64,000 nt of DNA from FEN-1279 sp964501535. Lineage in GTDB: Bacteria > Bacteroidota > Ignavibacteria > Tepidaquicellales > Tepidaquicellaceae. The number at the start of each line of letters is the position of its first letter. Within the stretch, counting starts at the first letter, position 1. The DNA is taken from positions 372,001 through 436,000 of the forward strand of contig CAZCSV010000002.1 of NCBI GenBank assembly GCA_964501535.1. Direction: 5' to 3'. Of the stretch, positions 37,939-45,902 are shown piece by piece. The notes below the pieces were generated by a model. It did not search any database. It saw nothing but the letters and a program-made list of their open reading frames with translations, and was not told where the DNA came from. A program made the position numbers and the translations under genes.

Positions 37939-38661
37939 ATGAAGAATAAACACTTTATATTATTAATTTTTTTTATATTTGTTTTTTCGATTTTATCGCA
38001 GATTTCCTTTGCCGATTCGACACATGTATCTTTTATGTCGCTGAATAAAAATAAAAAATATACGTCGGTCTCTTTTGGAATGGGTGCTAATTACGGGAAT
38101 AATCCTTCGTTAAAGAATTTCATTCAGCTGAAAGTTCCTAATTACAACACTCTTTCGAGAGATGACCAGTTGTCCGAATTTGCTACGGGCCTGGATTTCT
38201 TTGGTGGTGTGGAAAGACAAGTAACAAAAAATTTGTCCTTGAAAGCCGAGTATTCCTTTTATACAAAAAGCTATAACGTGAAACTGTATCCCGAGTATGA
38301 TTTCTCTTACACGAATCATCAGCCCTTTTTAATGCTCTTTTATATTATACCTCAGGAATATTCTTATATTAAGGTTGGTGCGGGCAGCGGATACATTTTT
38401 TCAAAGCTGTCCGTAAGAGAATTCGGAATGGAAAATTCATATACGTCGAACGGATTTGGATTTAAGACGGAATTGATTTTCAATGCTCAGATAGGAAAAT
38501 CTTTTGCGAGCTATATAAGCGGTTATATGTTCAAATCTTTTTTATCTGATTTCAAAGACAATAACGAAAAAGAACTGCTAACAAATGCCACTAACGAATC
38601 CGTAAACTCAAGCAGTTTTGGTGTGGGTATAAGGTTAGGAGTTGAAATATATATTTTTTAA
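37939..38661 (+). CDS. outer-membrane beta-barrel protein
   Basis: About 240 residues. The ATG at 37939 is preferred over 37918 because it is followed directly by a signal peptide (MKNKHFILLIFFIFVFS) and is preceded by GGAAG. The mature part shows alternating beta-strand patterns with many aromatic ends, such as YTSVSFGMGANYGN, SLKAEYSFYTKSY and FGVGIRLGVEIYIF, typical of an eight-stranded porin-like or OmpA-like barrel without a peptidoglycan domain. It ends in an aromatic residue as outer-membrane barrels do. Function unknown. uppP begins 2 bases after its stop. Confidence 0.72.
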   Translation: MKNKHFILLIFFIFVFSILSQISFADSTHVSFMSLNKNKKYTSVSFGMGANYGNNPSLKNFIQLKVPNYNTLSRDDQLSEFATGLDFFGGVERQVTKNLSLKAEYSFYTKSYNVKLYPEYDFSYTNHQPFLMLFYIIPQEYSYIKVGAGSGYIFSKLSVREFGMENSYTSNGFGFKTELIFNAQIGKSFASYISGYMFKSFLSDFKDNNEKELLTNATNESVNSSSFGVGIRLGVEIYIF

Positions 38662-38663
38662 AA

Positions 38664-39491
38664 ATGGATAGTATATTAAGAGCAATTGTATATGGCGTAA
38701 TTCAGGGTTTAACGGAATTTATACCAATAAGCAGTACTGCACATATCAGAGTCGTTCCGGCTTTACTTAATTGGGGAGACCCTGGAGCGGCATTCACCGC
38801 TGTAATACAGATTGGAACATTAATTGCAACCCTTTTATACTTCAGACAGGACATATTTTATATGGTTACAGGTTTTATCGGAGCCATGAAAACAAGAAAG
38901 TTTTTTGAAGACCCCTATTCTAGACTGTTTATTCTTGTAGCAGTTGGTACTGTACCGATATCTGTCTGCGGAGTTCTGCTGAAAGATTTCATAGAAGGCG
39001 AAGCGAGGGGATTATATGTCATAAGTTCTTCGTTAATCGGTTTGGCTGTTTTTTTACTTATTGCCGAAAAGATTTCATTAAAAAAGAAGGAGTTATCTGA
39101 AGTAACCGTAAAGGACGGATTGATAATCGGTTTAGCACAGGCTCTGGCATTGATTCCTGGAAGTTCAAGGAGCGGAGTAACAATTACTGCCGGATTGTTC
39201 AGGGGCTTGAAAAGGGAAGTTACTGCGAGATTTTCATTTTTGTTAAGTATTCCGGCGATTGCCATGAGCGGATTATACGAGCTCTACAGCGAAAGAAATG
39301 AACTGCTTAGCGAAAGTGCAATTTCATTAATAATAGCAACTGTGGTTTCGGGAATAGTAGGATATTTATCCATAGCGTTTCTTTTGAACTATTTAAAGAC
39401 AAGGTCAAACCTGATATTCATAATATACCGTATTATACTTGGTCTGATAATATTATATCTCTTATTTACCGGGGTTTTACATAATATTTGA
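38664..39491 (+). CDS. uppP: undecaprenyl-diphosphatase
   Basis: A 275-residue integral membrane enzyme (BacA/UppP) that dephosphorylates undecaprenyl pyrophosphate to recycle the lipid carrier for peptidoglycan and polysaccharide synthesis. The conserved stretches are QGLTEFIPISSTAHIRVVP near the N-terminus, with the glutamate-rich active region, and ALIPGSSRSGVTITAGL near residue 165, with the arginine of the catalytic site. About eight membrane segments. Length is typical. It supplies carrier for the sugar transferase at 11331 among others. Confidence 0.95.
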   Translation: MDSILRAIVYGVIQGLTEFIPISSTAHIRVVPALLNWGDPGAAFTAVIQIGTLIATLLYFRQDIFYMVTGFIGAMKTRKFFEDPYSRLFILVAVGTVPISVCGVLLKDFIEGEARGLYVISSSLIGLAVFLLIAEKISLKKKELSEVTVKDGLIIGLAQALALIPGSSRSGVTITAGLFRGLKREVTARFSFLLSIPAIAMSGLYELYSERNELLSESAISLIIATVVSGIVGYLSIAFLLNYLKTRSNLIFIIYRIILGLIILYLLFTGVLHNI

Positions 39492-39594
39492 CAAATTAAT
39501 ATTTATTCTTGTATTGATTATATGGGGAAAATATAGTTAATATTACTTGAAACTTTTTATATAAACAAAAGTTTAAAATAGAGAATAAAATATT

Positions 39595-40086
39595 ATGAAG
39601 AATAATAAAATTATATTAATAGCGGTCTTTATAACTGTCTTTTTTGGAAATTCCATTGCTCAGACTTCATACTCTTTTAATGAAGGTATATCGCTGGCAA
39701 AATCTAGCAACAAAAAGGCATTAATATGCATATGTATTGAAAATGACAGTTGGTGTGAAAAAATGAAGGCTGTTTATTCAAATGAAAACATTAAAAATTA
39801 TATCAACAGTAATTTTGTTTTCATAAAACTGAACGGGCAGGGGAGTGAGAAATATACGTATAACGGAAAGCAATATACCTCATTGGAACTTTCAAAATTT
39901 TTCGGAGCAACAGGTTATCCGACCAATGTTTTTTTAAATCCTGACGGCAGCATTATTAAGTATAAATATAATGGAGAAATATGCAATAATTATTCCGGTT
40001 ATGTAGACGCTGCCGAGTTCGAGAAGATTATAAAGTATATTGCTACGAATCAGTACAAGGACACTGACCTTTCAAAAATATTGTAA
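39595..40086 (+). CDS. secreted thioredoxin-fold protein
   Basis: A 163-residue protein with a signal peptide (MKNNKIILIAVFITVFFGNSIAQ) and a DUF255/Thioredoxin_7-like domain. The active-site region reads ENDSWCEKM where related proteins have C-x-x-C (for example C-H-W-C), so only the second cysteine is kept. The cis-proline region is GATGYPTNVFLNPDG. A classical disulfide oxidoreductase activity is therefore unlikely; a structural or thiol-binding role is possible. It faces coaD convergently. About 100 bases of AT-rich DNA precede it. Confidence 0.7.
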   Translation: MKNNKIILIAVFITVFFGNSIAQTSYSFNEGISLAKSSNKKALICICIENDSWCEKMKAVYSNENIKNYINSNFVFIKLNGQGSEKYTYNGKQYTSLELSKFFGATGYPTNVFLNPDGSIIKYKYNGEICNNYSGYVDAAEFEKIIKYIATNQYKDTDLSKIL

Positions 40087-40095
40087 TTTAGGCCT

Positions 40096-40118
40096 TTCAG
40101 TTCCCATACAAACCTGAA
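40096..40118. terminator. weak hairpin between convergent genes
   Basis: TTCAG at 40096-40100 pairs with CTGAA at 40114-40118, and an outer CCT/AGG pair (40093-40095 and 40121-40123) can extend it across a 2-base bulge. It lies between the thioredoxin-fold gene (stop 40086) and coaD (stop 40135). The stem is short and the downstream T run imperfect. Confidence 0.25.
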
Positions 40119-40134
40119 TGAGGATTTATTTAAA

Positions 40135-40617
40135 TTATTTAAATTTCTCTTCCAGTCTTTTCCTGACCGAATCAGGAACAAAACAATTTATCTTTCCCTT
40201 GAACTTTGCAAGTTCTTTTACGAGTGAAGAATTTAAATAGGAAAAATTCTCGTTGGGCATCAGAAATACAGTATTTATTTTGGGAGCGAGTTTCCTGTTT
40301 GTCAGAGACATCTGAAATTCGTATTCGAAATCTGACAATGCTCTTAAACCCCTTATAATAGCTGTTGCTTTTTTCCTTTTTGCATAGTTAACGAGCAGAC
40401 CATCAAATGAATCAACCTCTACATTTTTGAATTTTTTCGTAACCTCCGAAATCATTTCCTTTCGCTCTTCCTTTGAAAAAAGAGGCTCCTTGTTCGTATT
40501 CAGGGCAATTGTGACGATTACCCTTTCGAACAGACATGAAGCCCTTTCAATGATGTCAAGATGTCCGTTCGTAATCGGGTCGAAAGTCCCCGGGTAGACC
40601 ACAATGTTTTTTTTCAT
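40135..40617 (-). CDS. coaD: pantetheine-phosphate adenylyltransferase
   Basis: A 160-residue CoaD, the penultimate enzyme of coenzyme A synthesis, transferring AMP from ATP to 4-phosphopantetheine. The nucleotidyltransferase motif PGTFDPITNGHLDI is at residues 8-21, followed by RGLRALSDFEYEFQM and FLMPNENFSYLNSSLVKELA. Length and motifs are standard. It lies 9 bases downstream of rsmD on the same strand; the coaD-rsmD pairing is widespread in bacteria. Confidence 0.96.
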   Translation of the reverse strand: MKKNIVVYPGTFDPITNGHLDIIERASCLFERVIVTIALNTNKEPLFSKEERKEMISEVTKKFKNVEVDSFDGLLVNYAKRKKATAIIRGLRALSDFEYEFQMSLTNRKLAPKINTVFLMPNENFSYLNSSLVKELAKFKGKINCFVPDSVRKRLEEKFK

Positions 40618-40626
40618 AATATTATG

Positions 40627-41151
40627 TTAAAATTCAAAAAAAGAAAAAAAGGATATTCCGATTTTCTTTTGTAAAATTAAATTATTTTTATATTTATCGA
40701 AAACTACCGTGTTCTTATCGTGTTCGAGTATAAACAATAATTTAAATTTTGATATTTCCGTTAACAAATCTTCGTATTTACGATACGAATAGGGCGGATC
40801 GGCAAAAACTATGTCAGACTCGTTATCCTTTTCCGATATCAAAAAATGTATCGCATCATCCCTGATGATTTTAATATCACCAATCGGCTTTAACATTTCG
40901 GCATTTATTTTTATCACCCGGGTATCCCGGTCTACAAAAGTGCATTTGCTCCCCCCTCTGGATAAAAACTCGAGTCCGAAACTGCCAGTCCCGCAGAATA
41001 AATCCAGACATACTTTGTTTTCAAAGTTCATTCTATTGACCAAAATGTTGAATAAAGTTTCCCTTGCTCTGTCCGTTGTGGGTCTGATTGCTTTTTTGCC
41101 GGAAGGGGATTTCAGAACTCTCCCTTTGTAAATGCCCGAAATTATTCTCAT
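40627..41151 (-). CDS. rsmD: 16S rRNA (guanine966-N2)-methyltransferase RsmD
   Basis: I choose the ATG at 41151 (174 residues, beginning MRIISGIYKGRVLKSP) because it matches family starts and avoids overlapping the upstream gene; a longer frame reaches 41178. The S-adenosylmethionine motif is LDLFCGTGSFGLEFLSRG, and the catalytic motif is VFADPPYSYR. RsmD methylates G966 of 16S rRNA. It lies between coaD and a DUF3822/PilM-like gene, an order also seen in Bacteroidota. Confidence 0.93.
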   Translation of the reverse strand: MRIISGIYKGRVLKSPSGKKAIRPTTDRARETLFNILVNRMNFENKVCLDLFCGTGSFGLEFLSRGGSKCTFVDRDTRVIKINAEMLKPIGDIKIIRDDAIHFLISEKDNESDIVFADPPYSYRKYEDLLTEISKFKLLFILEHDKNTVVFDKYKNNLILQKKIGISFFSFFEF

Positions 41152-41153
41152 TG

Positions 41154-42053
41154 TTATTTGTTTAAAGCAAGTCCGCAAAGCGGAACGAATTTATATCCTT
41201 CCGATACGATATCTGAGTCAAAATTATCGGTAATACCGATTTCGTAAAAAGGGTTTGATAGAATCAATCTCGAATCTTTGGCTATATCGTTTATTATTTT
41301 ATAAGCGGTCGAAGTAGATTCATCTCCGTATAAATAGATATAGTTTATTTGCATTTGCCTGTATTTATCCTCTATCATAAGGTAATTGGCTTTTAATTTA
41401 TCGTGAAAATTCGAATCATCTATTAAAATGTAATCATAACCGATACAACCGGAATCATTTATAATACTGAAATCAAATCTGTTTTTTTTACAGCCGATTA
41501 CTAAAATAGTCTCACTGTCTGAATAACCTTTACGGATTTTTCTGAAATATCTTTCCGAAGCAAAATGTTCGATATCTATCGAACCGATTTTTATATTTAT
41601 CTGCCCGGCAAGCTTCTTGATTGCATCGATTATATTGCTTTTAATCGCAATAATTAAGGTTTCTTTTATATCCTCAGAGTATAAATCAGAAATTAATTTA
41701 TGGTAACTGATTTTATAATTCTTGTAGCTGTCAGGGAAATAATTTGACAGTTCCCATAATATATCCGAGTTGGTTTTATCACTGCTCTCTTTGAAATCTA
41801 GAGGAATAACGTTTAAAAAACAATAACTCGTATCGATAAGCAGCTTCGATGTATTCGATGTTATCTTTGATTTGTTTAATACATCGTTTATGCTAACCGA
41901 AATTTCGTTTAAATAAGAATCCGATGCTTTATTTTGAGAATACAGGTTCTCGAAATTAAAATTTTCCGATAACTGATATGCGAAGGATATTCTATTATCC
42001 TTGTTAATTTCCAGAAATCTTATCGATTTCTCGTATAATCCTATAGTCAGCAT
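41154..42053 (-). CDS. actin-like ATPase-fold protein (DUF3822/PilM-like)
   Basis: A 299-residue protein whose layout resembles ASKHA-fold proteins: an opening strand MLTIGLYEKSIRFLEI, a middle PLDFKESSDKTN and IDIEHFASERYFRKI, and an ending FVPLCGLALNK like the AVALGLAL end of PilM. The position next to rsmD and coaD is that of DUF3822 in Bacteroidota, which belongs to the same fold. I rate the assignment as moderate. No pilus genes are nearby, so a role in type IV pili is unsupported. Its stop lies 2 bases from the rsmD start. Confidence 0.55.
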   Translation of the reverse strand: MLTIGLYEKSIRFLEINKDNRISFAYQLSENFNFENLYSQNKASDSYLNEISVSINDVLNKSKITSNTSKLLIDTSYCFLNVIPLDFKESSDKTNSDILWELSNYFPDSYKNYKISYHKLISDLYSEDIKETLIIAIKSNIIDAIKKLAGQINIKIGSIDIEHFASERYFRKIRKGYSDSETILVIGCKKNRFDFSIINDSGCIGYDYILIDDSNFHDKLKANYLMIEDKYRQMQINYIYLYGDESTSTAYKIINDIAKDSRLILSNPFYEIGITDNFDSDIVSEGYKFVPLCGLALNK

Positions 42054-42059
42054 AAATTA

Positions 42060-42593
42060 TTATTCCACGTAAATAAATTCTTTCATGTTTTCGAATTTTT
42101 TCTTTCCAATTCCCTTTACTTTCATTATATGTTCTATTTTTTTAAACCCATTGTGAAGCTCTCTGTACTTGATTATTTTTTCGGCTGTTGACTCTCCGAT
42201 ACCGGGTAACGTAATTAATATTTCCTTTGTAGCAGTATTAATATTAATGCTCTTCGGTTTTAGATTCTCCTCTTTTTTGCTTTTCTTTTTCCCTTTGGAT
42301 TTCAGAGAATCTTCTGCTGCTCTCAGCTTTAGAGTTAATTCGTTTTCATTTGCATTACTTATTGAATCTTTCTGATTGGTTGAATCCATAGAAGCTGTAA
42401 TCGGGCCGTCCCTGGAGAGTTTTAAAAATATATCTTCCGATTTTGAATAGTCGTAATTAGATTTATCAAAACCTGAAGAAATGAATTTGATATACTTGAT
42501 GCTGAATCCGGCAATAAGGACAAATATTATAAACAGAATAACTTTTGTCTCGTTTTTTGTAAAACTAAAATATTTCAGGGTCTGTTTCATCAA
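42060..42593 (-). CDS. membrane-anchored helix-hairpin-helix protein (ComEA-like)
   Basis: A 177-residue protein with one N-terminal transmembrane helix (about residues 18-35), a charged, lysine-rich linker and a C-terminal ComEA-type DNA-binding domain: SININTATKEILITLPGIG and HIMKVKGIGKKKFENMK, two helix-hairpin-helix elements. ComEA binds transforming DNA at the outside of the cytoplasmic membrane. Here the domain is at the end of a long linker. DNA uptake is plausible but no other competence genes are present. It starts 6 bases from the next gene on the same strand. Confidence 0.78.
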   Translation of the reverse strand: MMKQTLKYFSFTKNETKVILFIIFVLIAGFSIKYIKFISSGFDKSNYDYSKSEDIFLKLSRDGPITASMDSTNQKDSISNANENELTLKLRAAEDSLKSKGKKKSKKEENLKPKSININTATKEILITLPGIGESTAEKIIKYRELHNGFKKIEHIMKVKGIGKKKFENMKEFIYVE

Positions 42594-42605
42594 GGTTTCA
42601 CTAAA

Positions 42606-42636
42606 AAAAGCCTACCAATAGTCTCAGCAGGCTTTT
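42606..42636 (-). terminator. intrinsic terminator after the 42661 lipoprotein gene
   Basis: AAAAGCCT (42606-42613) and AGGCTTTT (42629-42636) form a perfect 8-bp stem with a 15-base loop. On the minus strand the stem is followed by a run of T. It lies between the lipoprotein stop (42661) and the ComEA-like start (42593). Confidence 0.65.
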
Positions 42637-42660
42637 AAACTATGTCTAAGACAATATTTA

Positions 42661-43539
42661 TTATTTTTTATTGTAAGGGTAAAAGTTGTATGTCCCATTC
42701 ATATTGATTTTAATATCTACTCTGATTCCCCTCAAATTTTGTCCGGCATCGTACCACGCAGAGTCAATATATAAAGCTCCGAAGGTTCTTGGTGTGGAAC
42801 CTTGAAATCTGCCTCTTAAATAGAAGAACCACACGGAATGACTGTAATTGTTAACATTAATGAAACTTTCTAAACCCGAATGATTTGGGAAATCCCTGTC
42901 TTCGGGTCTTATTAATCCGTCCTCTGTCCTGTATGCCGATAAAGTATCGAACTGATATTGAGTATAATCAATAGCATATCTGTTGCTAAACCAGGTCTCA
43001 CGACCTGTATTTATTAAATCTAAGTTTGCTGATCTTAAAAAAACTAGAGTATCTGTCCCAACAATGGTATCCCTTACCTGTACGTCTTTATCGGTTGTAT
43101 TATCAGGGACCCTGAATCCTCCGATTCCGCCTGAACGGTAAAAATATCCTGCCCAGTTCATATCCAGGTCAATATTTCTGAATGCGAATATGTTGTTGGT
43201 TAATAATGGAACGGTAATCCATCTTGTAGTGTCATCTGATATTATTTCAATGGTTGAGTTGTAATCGATATACCCGGTTTTTGATACTGTAATATTGTAT
43301 GTTCCACCAGTCAAATTTGATATAATAAATATTCCCGAGTCATTCGTTGTTGTTGTTATGTTTACCTGGTCTAAGAAAACAGTTGCACCGGAAATTCTTG
43401 GTTGTGATGGAATAGAGGTATCGATAACCAAGCCTTTTAATATTGCAGTTCCGCTATCCGAGCTTGTTGGGCTGCAACCAGTAGTAAAGATAGAAAATAT
43501 TACTACAAGTACAAATGAAACTGGTAAGAAGAATTTCAT
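42661..43539 (-). CDS. lipoprotein with carboxypeptidase-like regulatory domain, paralog 1
   Basis: A 292-residue lipoprotein: signal MKFFLPVSFVLVVIFS ending in the lipobox TTGC (cysteine about 22). Residues 33-115 form a carboxypeptidase regulatory-like (CarboxypepD_reg) beta-sandwich with RISGATVFLDQVNITTTT and SGIFIISNLTGGTYNITVSK. The C-terminal 170 residues are shared with the adjacent paralog at 43643: YQFDTLSAY, DRDFPN, FYLRGRF, ALYIDSAWYDAGQN and VDIKINMNG. Probably at the outer membrane. Function unknown. A strong terminator follows the stop. Confidence 0.7.
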   Translation of the reverse strand: MKFFLPVSFVLVVIFSIFTTGCSPTSSDSGTAILKGLVIDTSIPSQPRISGATVFLDQVNITTTTNDSGIFIISNLTGGTYNITVSKTGYIDYNSTIEIISDDTTRWITVPLLTNNIFAFRNIDLDMNWAGYFYRSGGIGGFRVPDNTTDKDVQVRDTIVGTDTLVFLRSANLDLINTGRETWFSNRYAIDYTQYQFDTLSAYRTEDGLIRPEDRDFPNHSGLESFINVNNYSHSVWFFYLRGRFQGSTPRTFGALYIDSAWYDAGQNLRGIRVDIKINMNGTYNFYPYNKK

Positions 43540-43642
43540 ATTTGTTTATTTAAATTTAAAAATTATATTCCAAATACCGAGATATTTATAAAAATACCTT
43601 AAAATAAAAGTAAATTCAAATATAAAAATTTAACACGCAAGT

Positions 43643-44527
43643 TTATTTATTAGGTATAAAATAATTTTCTCCGTTTTTATTAATTTTCACGTCAACCAGT
43701 ACCATAAAGCGGTTATTTCCCGTATCAATCCAGGAAGATTTTATATATAATAGCCCGTAAATTTTTGATGAATCCGGATTTGCTAAATATCTTCCATATA
43801 AATAAAAGGGTATAACCGATTGTTCTATTAATGGAGTATAAAAATATTTTGTGTCTGAATTTGGAAAATCAGCATCCGATAAAGGCACACTTGCACCGTA
43901 ATACATTGCCAGAGTGTCGAAGTCGTATTTTGAAAAATTACCTAATGAGTTACCGAATTTTGTCCAGTAGCCCGTATACGGTTGCGGATAACTGATACTG
44001 GACATAAACTTAAACCGCAGTTTCGCATTTGCTGAATCTCTTAAATCCATATCTCTGTAAGGATTTGTAGTAGGGACAACTTTGAGATTATTTAAATCAA
44101 GATTGCTGTATGATTGAGGCGAGTCGGATTGCTGAAGCAGTAAGTCGTTTGCTACAAATACGCCGCTTGAGGGACTTATTTTTATGTCTTCCACTCTTAA
44201 TGTGTCATATACCGATATCCATTTTGAAATTGTTAATGTAACATAATTAGTTCTTGAATATGTAATATTTATGAATTCACCCGTGGACTGCATATGCACG
44301 CCGGATACTACGTATCTTCCCGATGTGTCACTAATGCCGTTATTTGACGGATGGCTTGTAGAAACTGTAACACCGGCTAAAGGTGTGTTATCCCCTGCGT
44401 CGATTACTCTTCCTTTTATTATACCATACGGATAGGATGGAGCTTCTGACGGATTACTGTTACACGAAAAAAATAAAAATATTGAAGATACAATTATAAA
44501 AAATAAAACATTTAATATTTTTTTCAT
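43643..44527 (-). CDS. lipoprotein with carboxypeptidase-like regulatory domain, paralog 2
   Basis: A 294-residue lipoprotein with signal MKKILNVLFFIIVSSIF and lipobox FFSC (cysteine about 22). A regulatory-like beta-sandwich covers about residues 35-120 (GRVIDAGDNTPLAGVTVSTS, DTSGRYVVSGV). The C-terminal domain matches the gene at 42661: YDFDTLAMY, DADFPN, FYLYGRY, GLLYIKSSWIDTGNN and VDVKINKNG. This is a tandem duplication that has diverged strongly. No recognised function. The 103-base gap between the two has no strong hairpin, so they may be one transcript. Confidence 0.7.
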   Translation of the reverse strand: MKKILNVLFFIIVSSIFLFFSCNSNPSEAPSYPYGIIKGRVIDAGDNTPLAGVTVSTSHPSNNGISDTSGRYVVSGVHMQSTGEFINITYSRTNYVTLTISKWISVYDTLRVEDIKISPSSGVFVANDLLLQQSDSPQSYSNLDLNNLKVVPTTNPYRDMDLRDSANAKLRFKFMSSISYPQPYTGYWTKFGNSLGNFSKYDFDTLAMYYGASVPLSDADFPNSDTKYFYTPLIEQSVIPFYLYGRYLANPDSSKIYGLLYIKSSWIDTGNNRFMVLVDVKINKNGENYFIPNK

Positions 44528-44629
44528 ATTATTGTTAGAAATTTCAAAAAAATATAAATAGACGAACGGAAAAATAATTCTTTTTCAATTTTGATATTTT
44601 TTTTGTAAAAACAAAGGTAATTTTTTGGG

Positions 44630-45427
44630 TCAAAATTCAGGGTAAAAAATCCTTTTTATCGATGCAGATTTTCCTGTTAAAACATCAATTTCACAGACAA
44701 CGGCAGCAAATCTGATATCGTTCGAAGCAACTTCGTGTTTTTGTGGTGTACCGTATATAAATCTTTTTATTGAAGAATCTTTTTTCATCCCGATTACAGA
44801 GTCGTAAGGTCCTGTCATTCCGACGTCGGTAATATATGCAGTCCCTTGAGGGAGAATTCTTTCGTCGGATGTCTGTATATGTGTATGTGTCCCGAGAACA
44901 GCACTTGCTCTGCCGTCTGTATACCAAGCAAATGCAACTTTTTCCGCCGTGGTTTCTGCGTGAAAGTCCACTAATATTACTTTTGCATCTTCCTTGACTT
45001 TTTCATATACCCAGTCGAAACTCCTGAAAGGGCAGTCGATTGGTTTCATATACGTTCTTCCCTGCAGATTTAAAATACAGATTTTGAAATTCGTGCTTTG
45101 CACAGGAAATATTCCGAATCCGTGACCATATGCACCCCTGGGGTAGTTATTTGGCCTCAGCAGGTTAGACGTATCGTTTATGAACTTATGTGACTGGATT
45201 TTATCCATCGTGTGATTCCCGCCTGTCATTACATCTATCGGCAGTTCCATCAGTTTCTTCGCATCTTTTTCCAGAATACCCATTCCATCAGAAATATTTT
45301 CAGCGTTGGCAACTACAAAATTAATTTTATATTTCGTTATGAAACTTGGAAGGAGCGATTTTACGAGATTTATTCCGGGCTCACCTATTATGTCTCCGAT
45401 AAATAGAATGTTGATTTTATCTTTCAA
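44630..45427 (-). CDS. ymdB: YmdB-family metallophosphoesterase (TIGR00282)
   Basis: About 265 residues. The TTG at 45427 gives MKDKINILFIGDIIGEPG, matches the family start and overlaps the upstream stop by 4 bases (TTGA); an ATG at 45457 would add ten unrelated residues. Metal-binding motifs: GDIIGEPG, ANAENISDGMG, TGGNHTMDK, VDFHAETTAEK and GTHTHIQT. YmdB enzymes are dinuclear-metal phosphodiesterases that hydrolyse 2-prime,3-prime cyclic nucleotides. It is co-directional with the YkvA gene. Confidence 0.88.
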   Translation of the reverse strand: MKDKINILFIGDIIGEPGINLVKSLLPSFITKYKINFVVANAENISDGMGILEKDAKKLMELPIDVMTGGNHTMDKIQSHKFINDTSNLLRPNNYPRGAYGHGFGIFPVQSTNFKICILNLQGRTYMKPIDCPFRSFDWVYEKVKEDAKVILVDFHAETTAEKVAFAWYTDGRASAVLGTHTHIQTSDERILPQGTAYITDVGMTGPYDSVIGMKKDSSIKRFIYGTPQKHEVASNDIRFAAVVCEIDVLTGKSASIKRIFYPEF

Positions 45428-45843
45428 AAATATTCCTCCGTATTGTAGCCTTTCCATTTACAGTAATTTTGTAAATCAATCTGTGCCGACTTAAAGATTG
45501 CCGCGAATGCAACGGCATCGTCGGTATATCCTAAAAAAGGAATAAAATCGGGAATTATATCGAAAGGATTTATGAAATACAATATTGCGGCTACAATAAG
45601 TGCAATCGTTCTCCAAGGTATGTTCGTATATGTTTTGGATTTATAATCCCTCAGCATCTGCATAGAAAGCGAAAGCTGTTTAATTAGTTTTGAAAATTTA
45701 TCCAGGTTAAGTTTAGATGCTTTTTCTTTAATCTGATTTTCGTTGTTCAAAACTTCGTTAAGCTCATTATCCGATATTTTTGACGAGTCAAATTTTACCT
45801 CGTCAAAAATATCGCTGTCCGAAAAGTCGTCTTTTTGATTCAT
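45424..45843 (-). CDS. YkvA-family (DUF1232) membrane protein
   Basis: A 139-residue protein. The N-terminal half is acidic and helical; the conserved DUF1232 core follows: ALIVAAILYFINPFDIIPDFIPFLGYTDD, with a membrane helix and the hallmark NP-x-D-I-I-P-D-x-[IL]-P. Function of the family is unknown. Its stop overlaps the YmdB start (TTGA), suggesting translational coupling. Confidence 0.85.
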   Translation of the reverse strand: MNQKDDFSDSDIFDEVKFDSSKISDNELNEVLNNENQIKEKASKLNLDKFSKLIKQLSLSMQMLRDYKSKTYTNIPWRTIALIVAAILYFINPFDIIPDFIPFLGYTDDAVAFAAIFKSAQIDLQNYCKWKGYNTEEYF

Positions 45844-45902
45844 AATAGTCTAAAAAACAAAAATAGATTAAATTAGGGTTTAAATCAATTACTAATTGAA
45901 TT

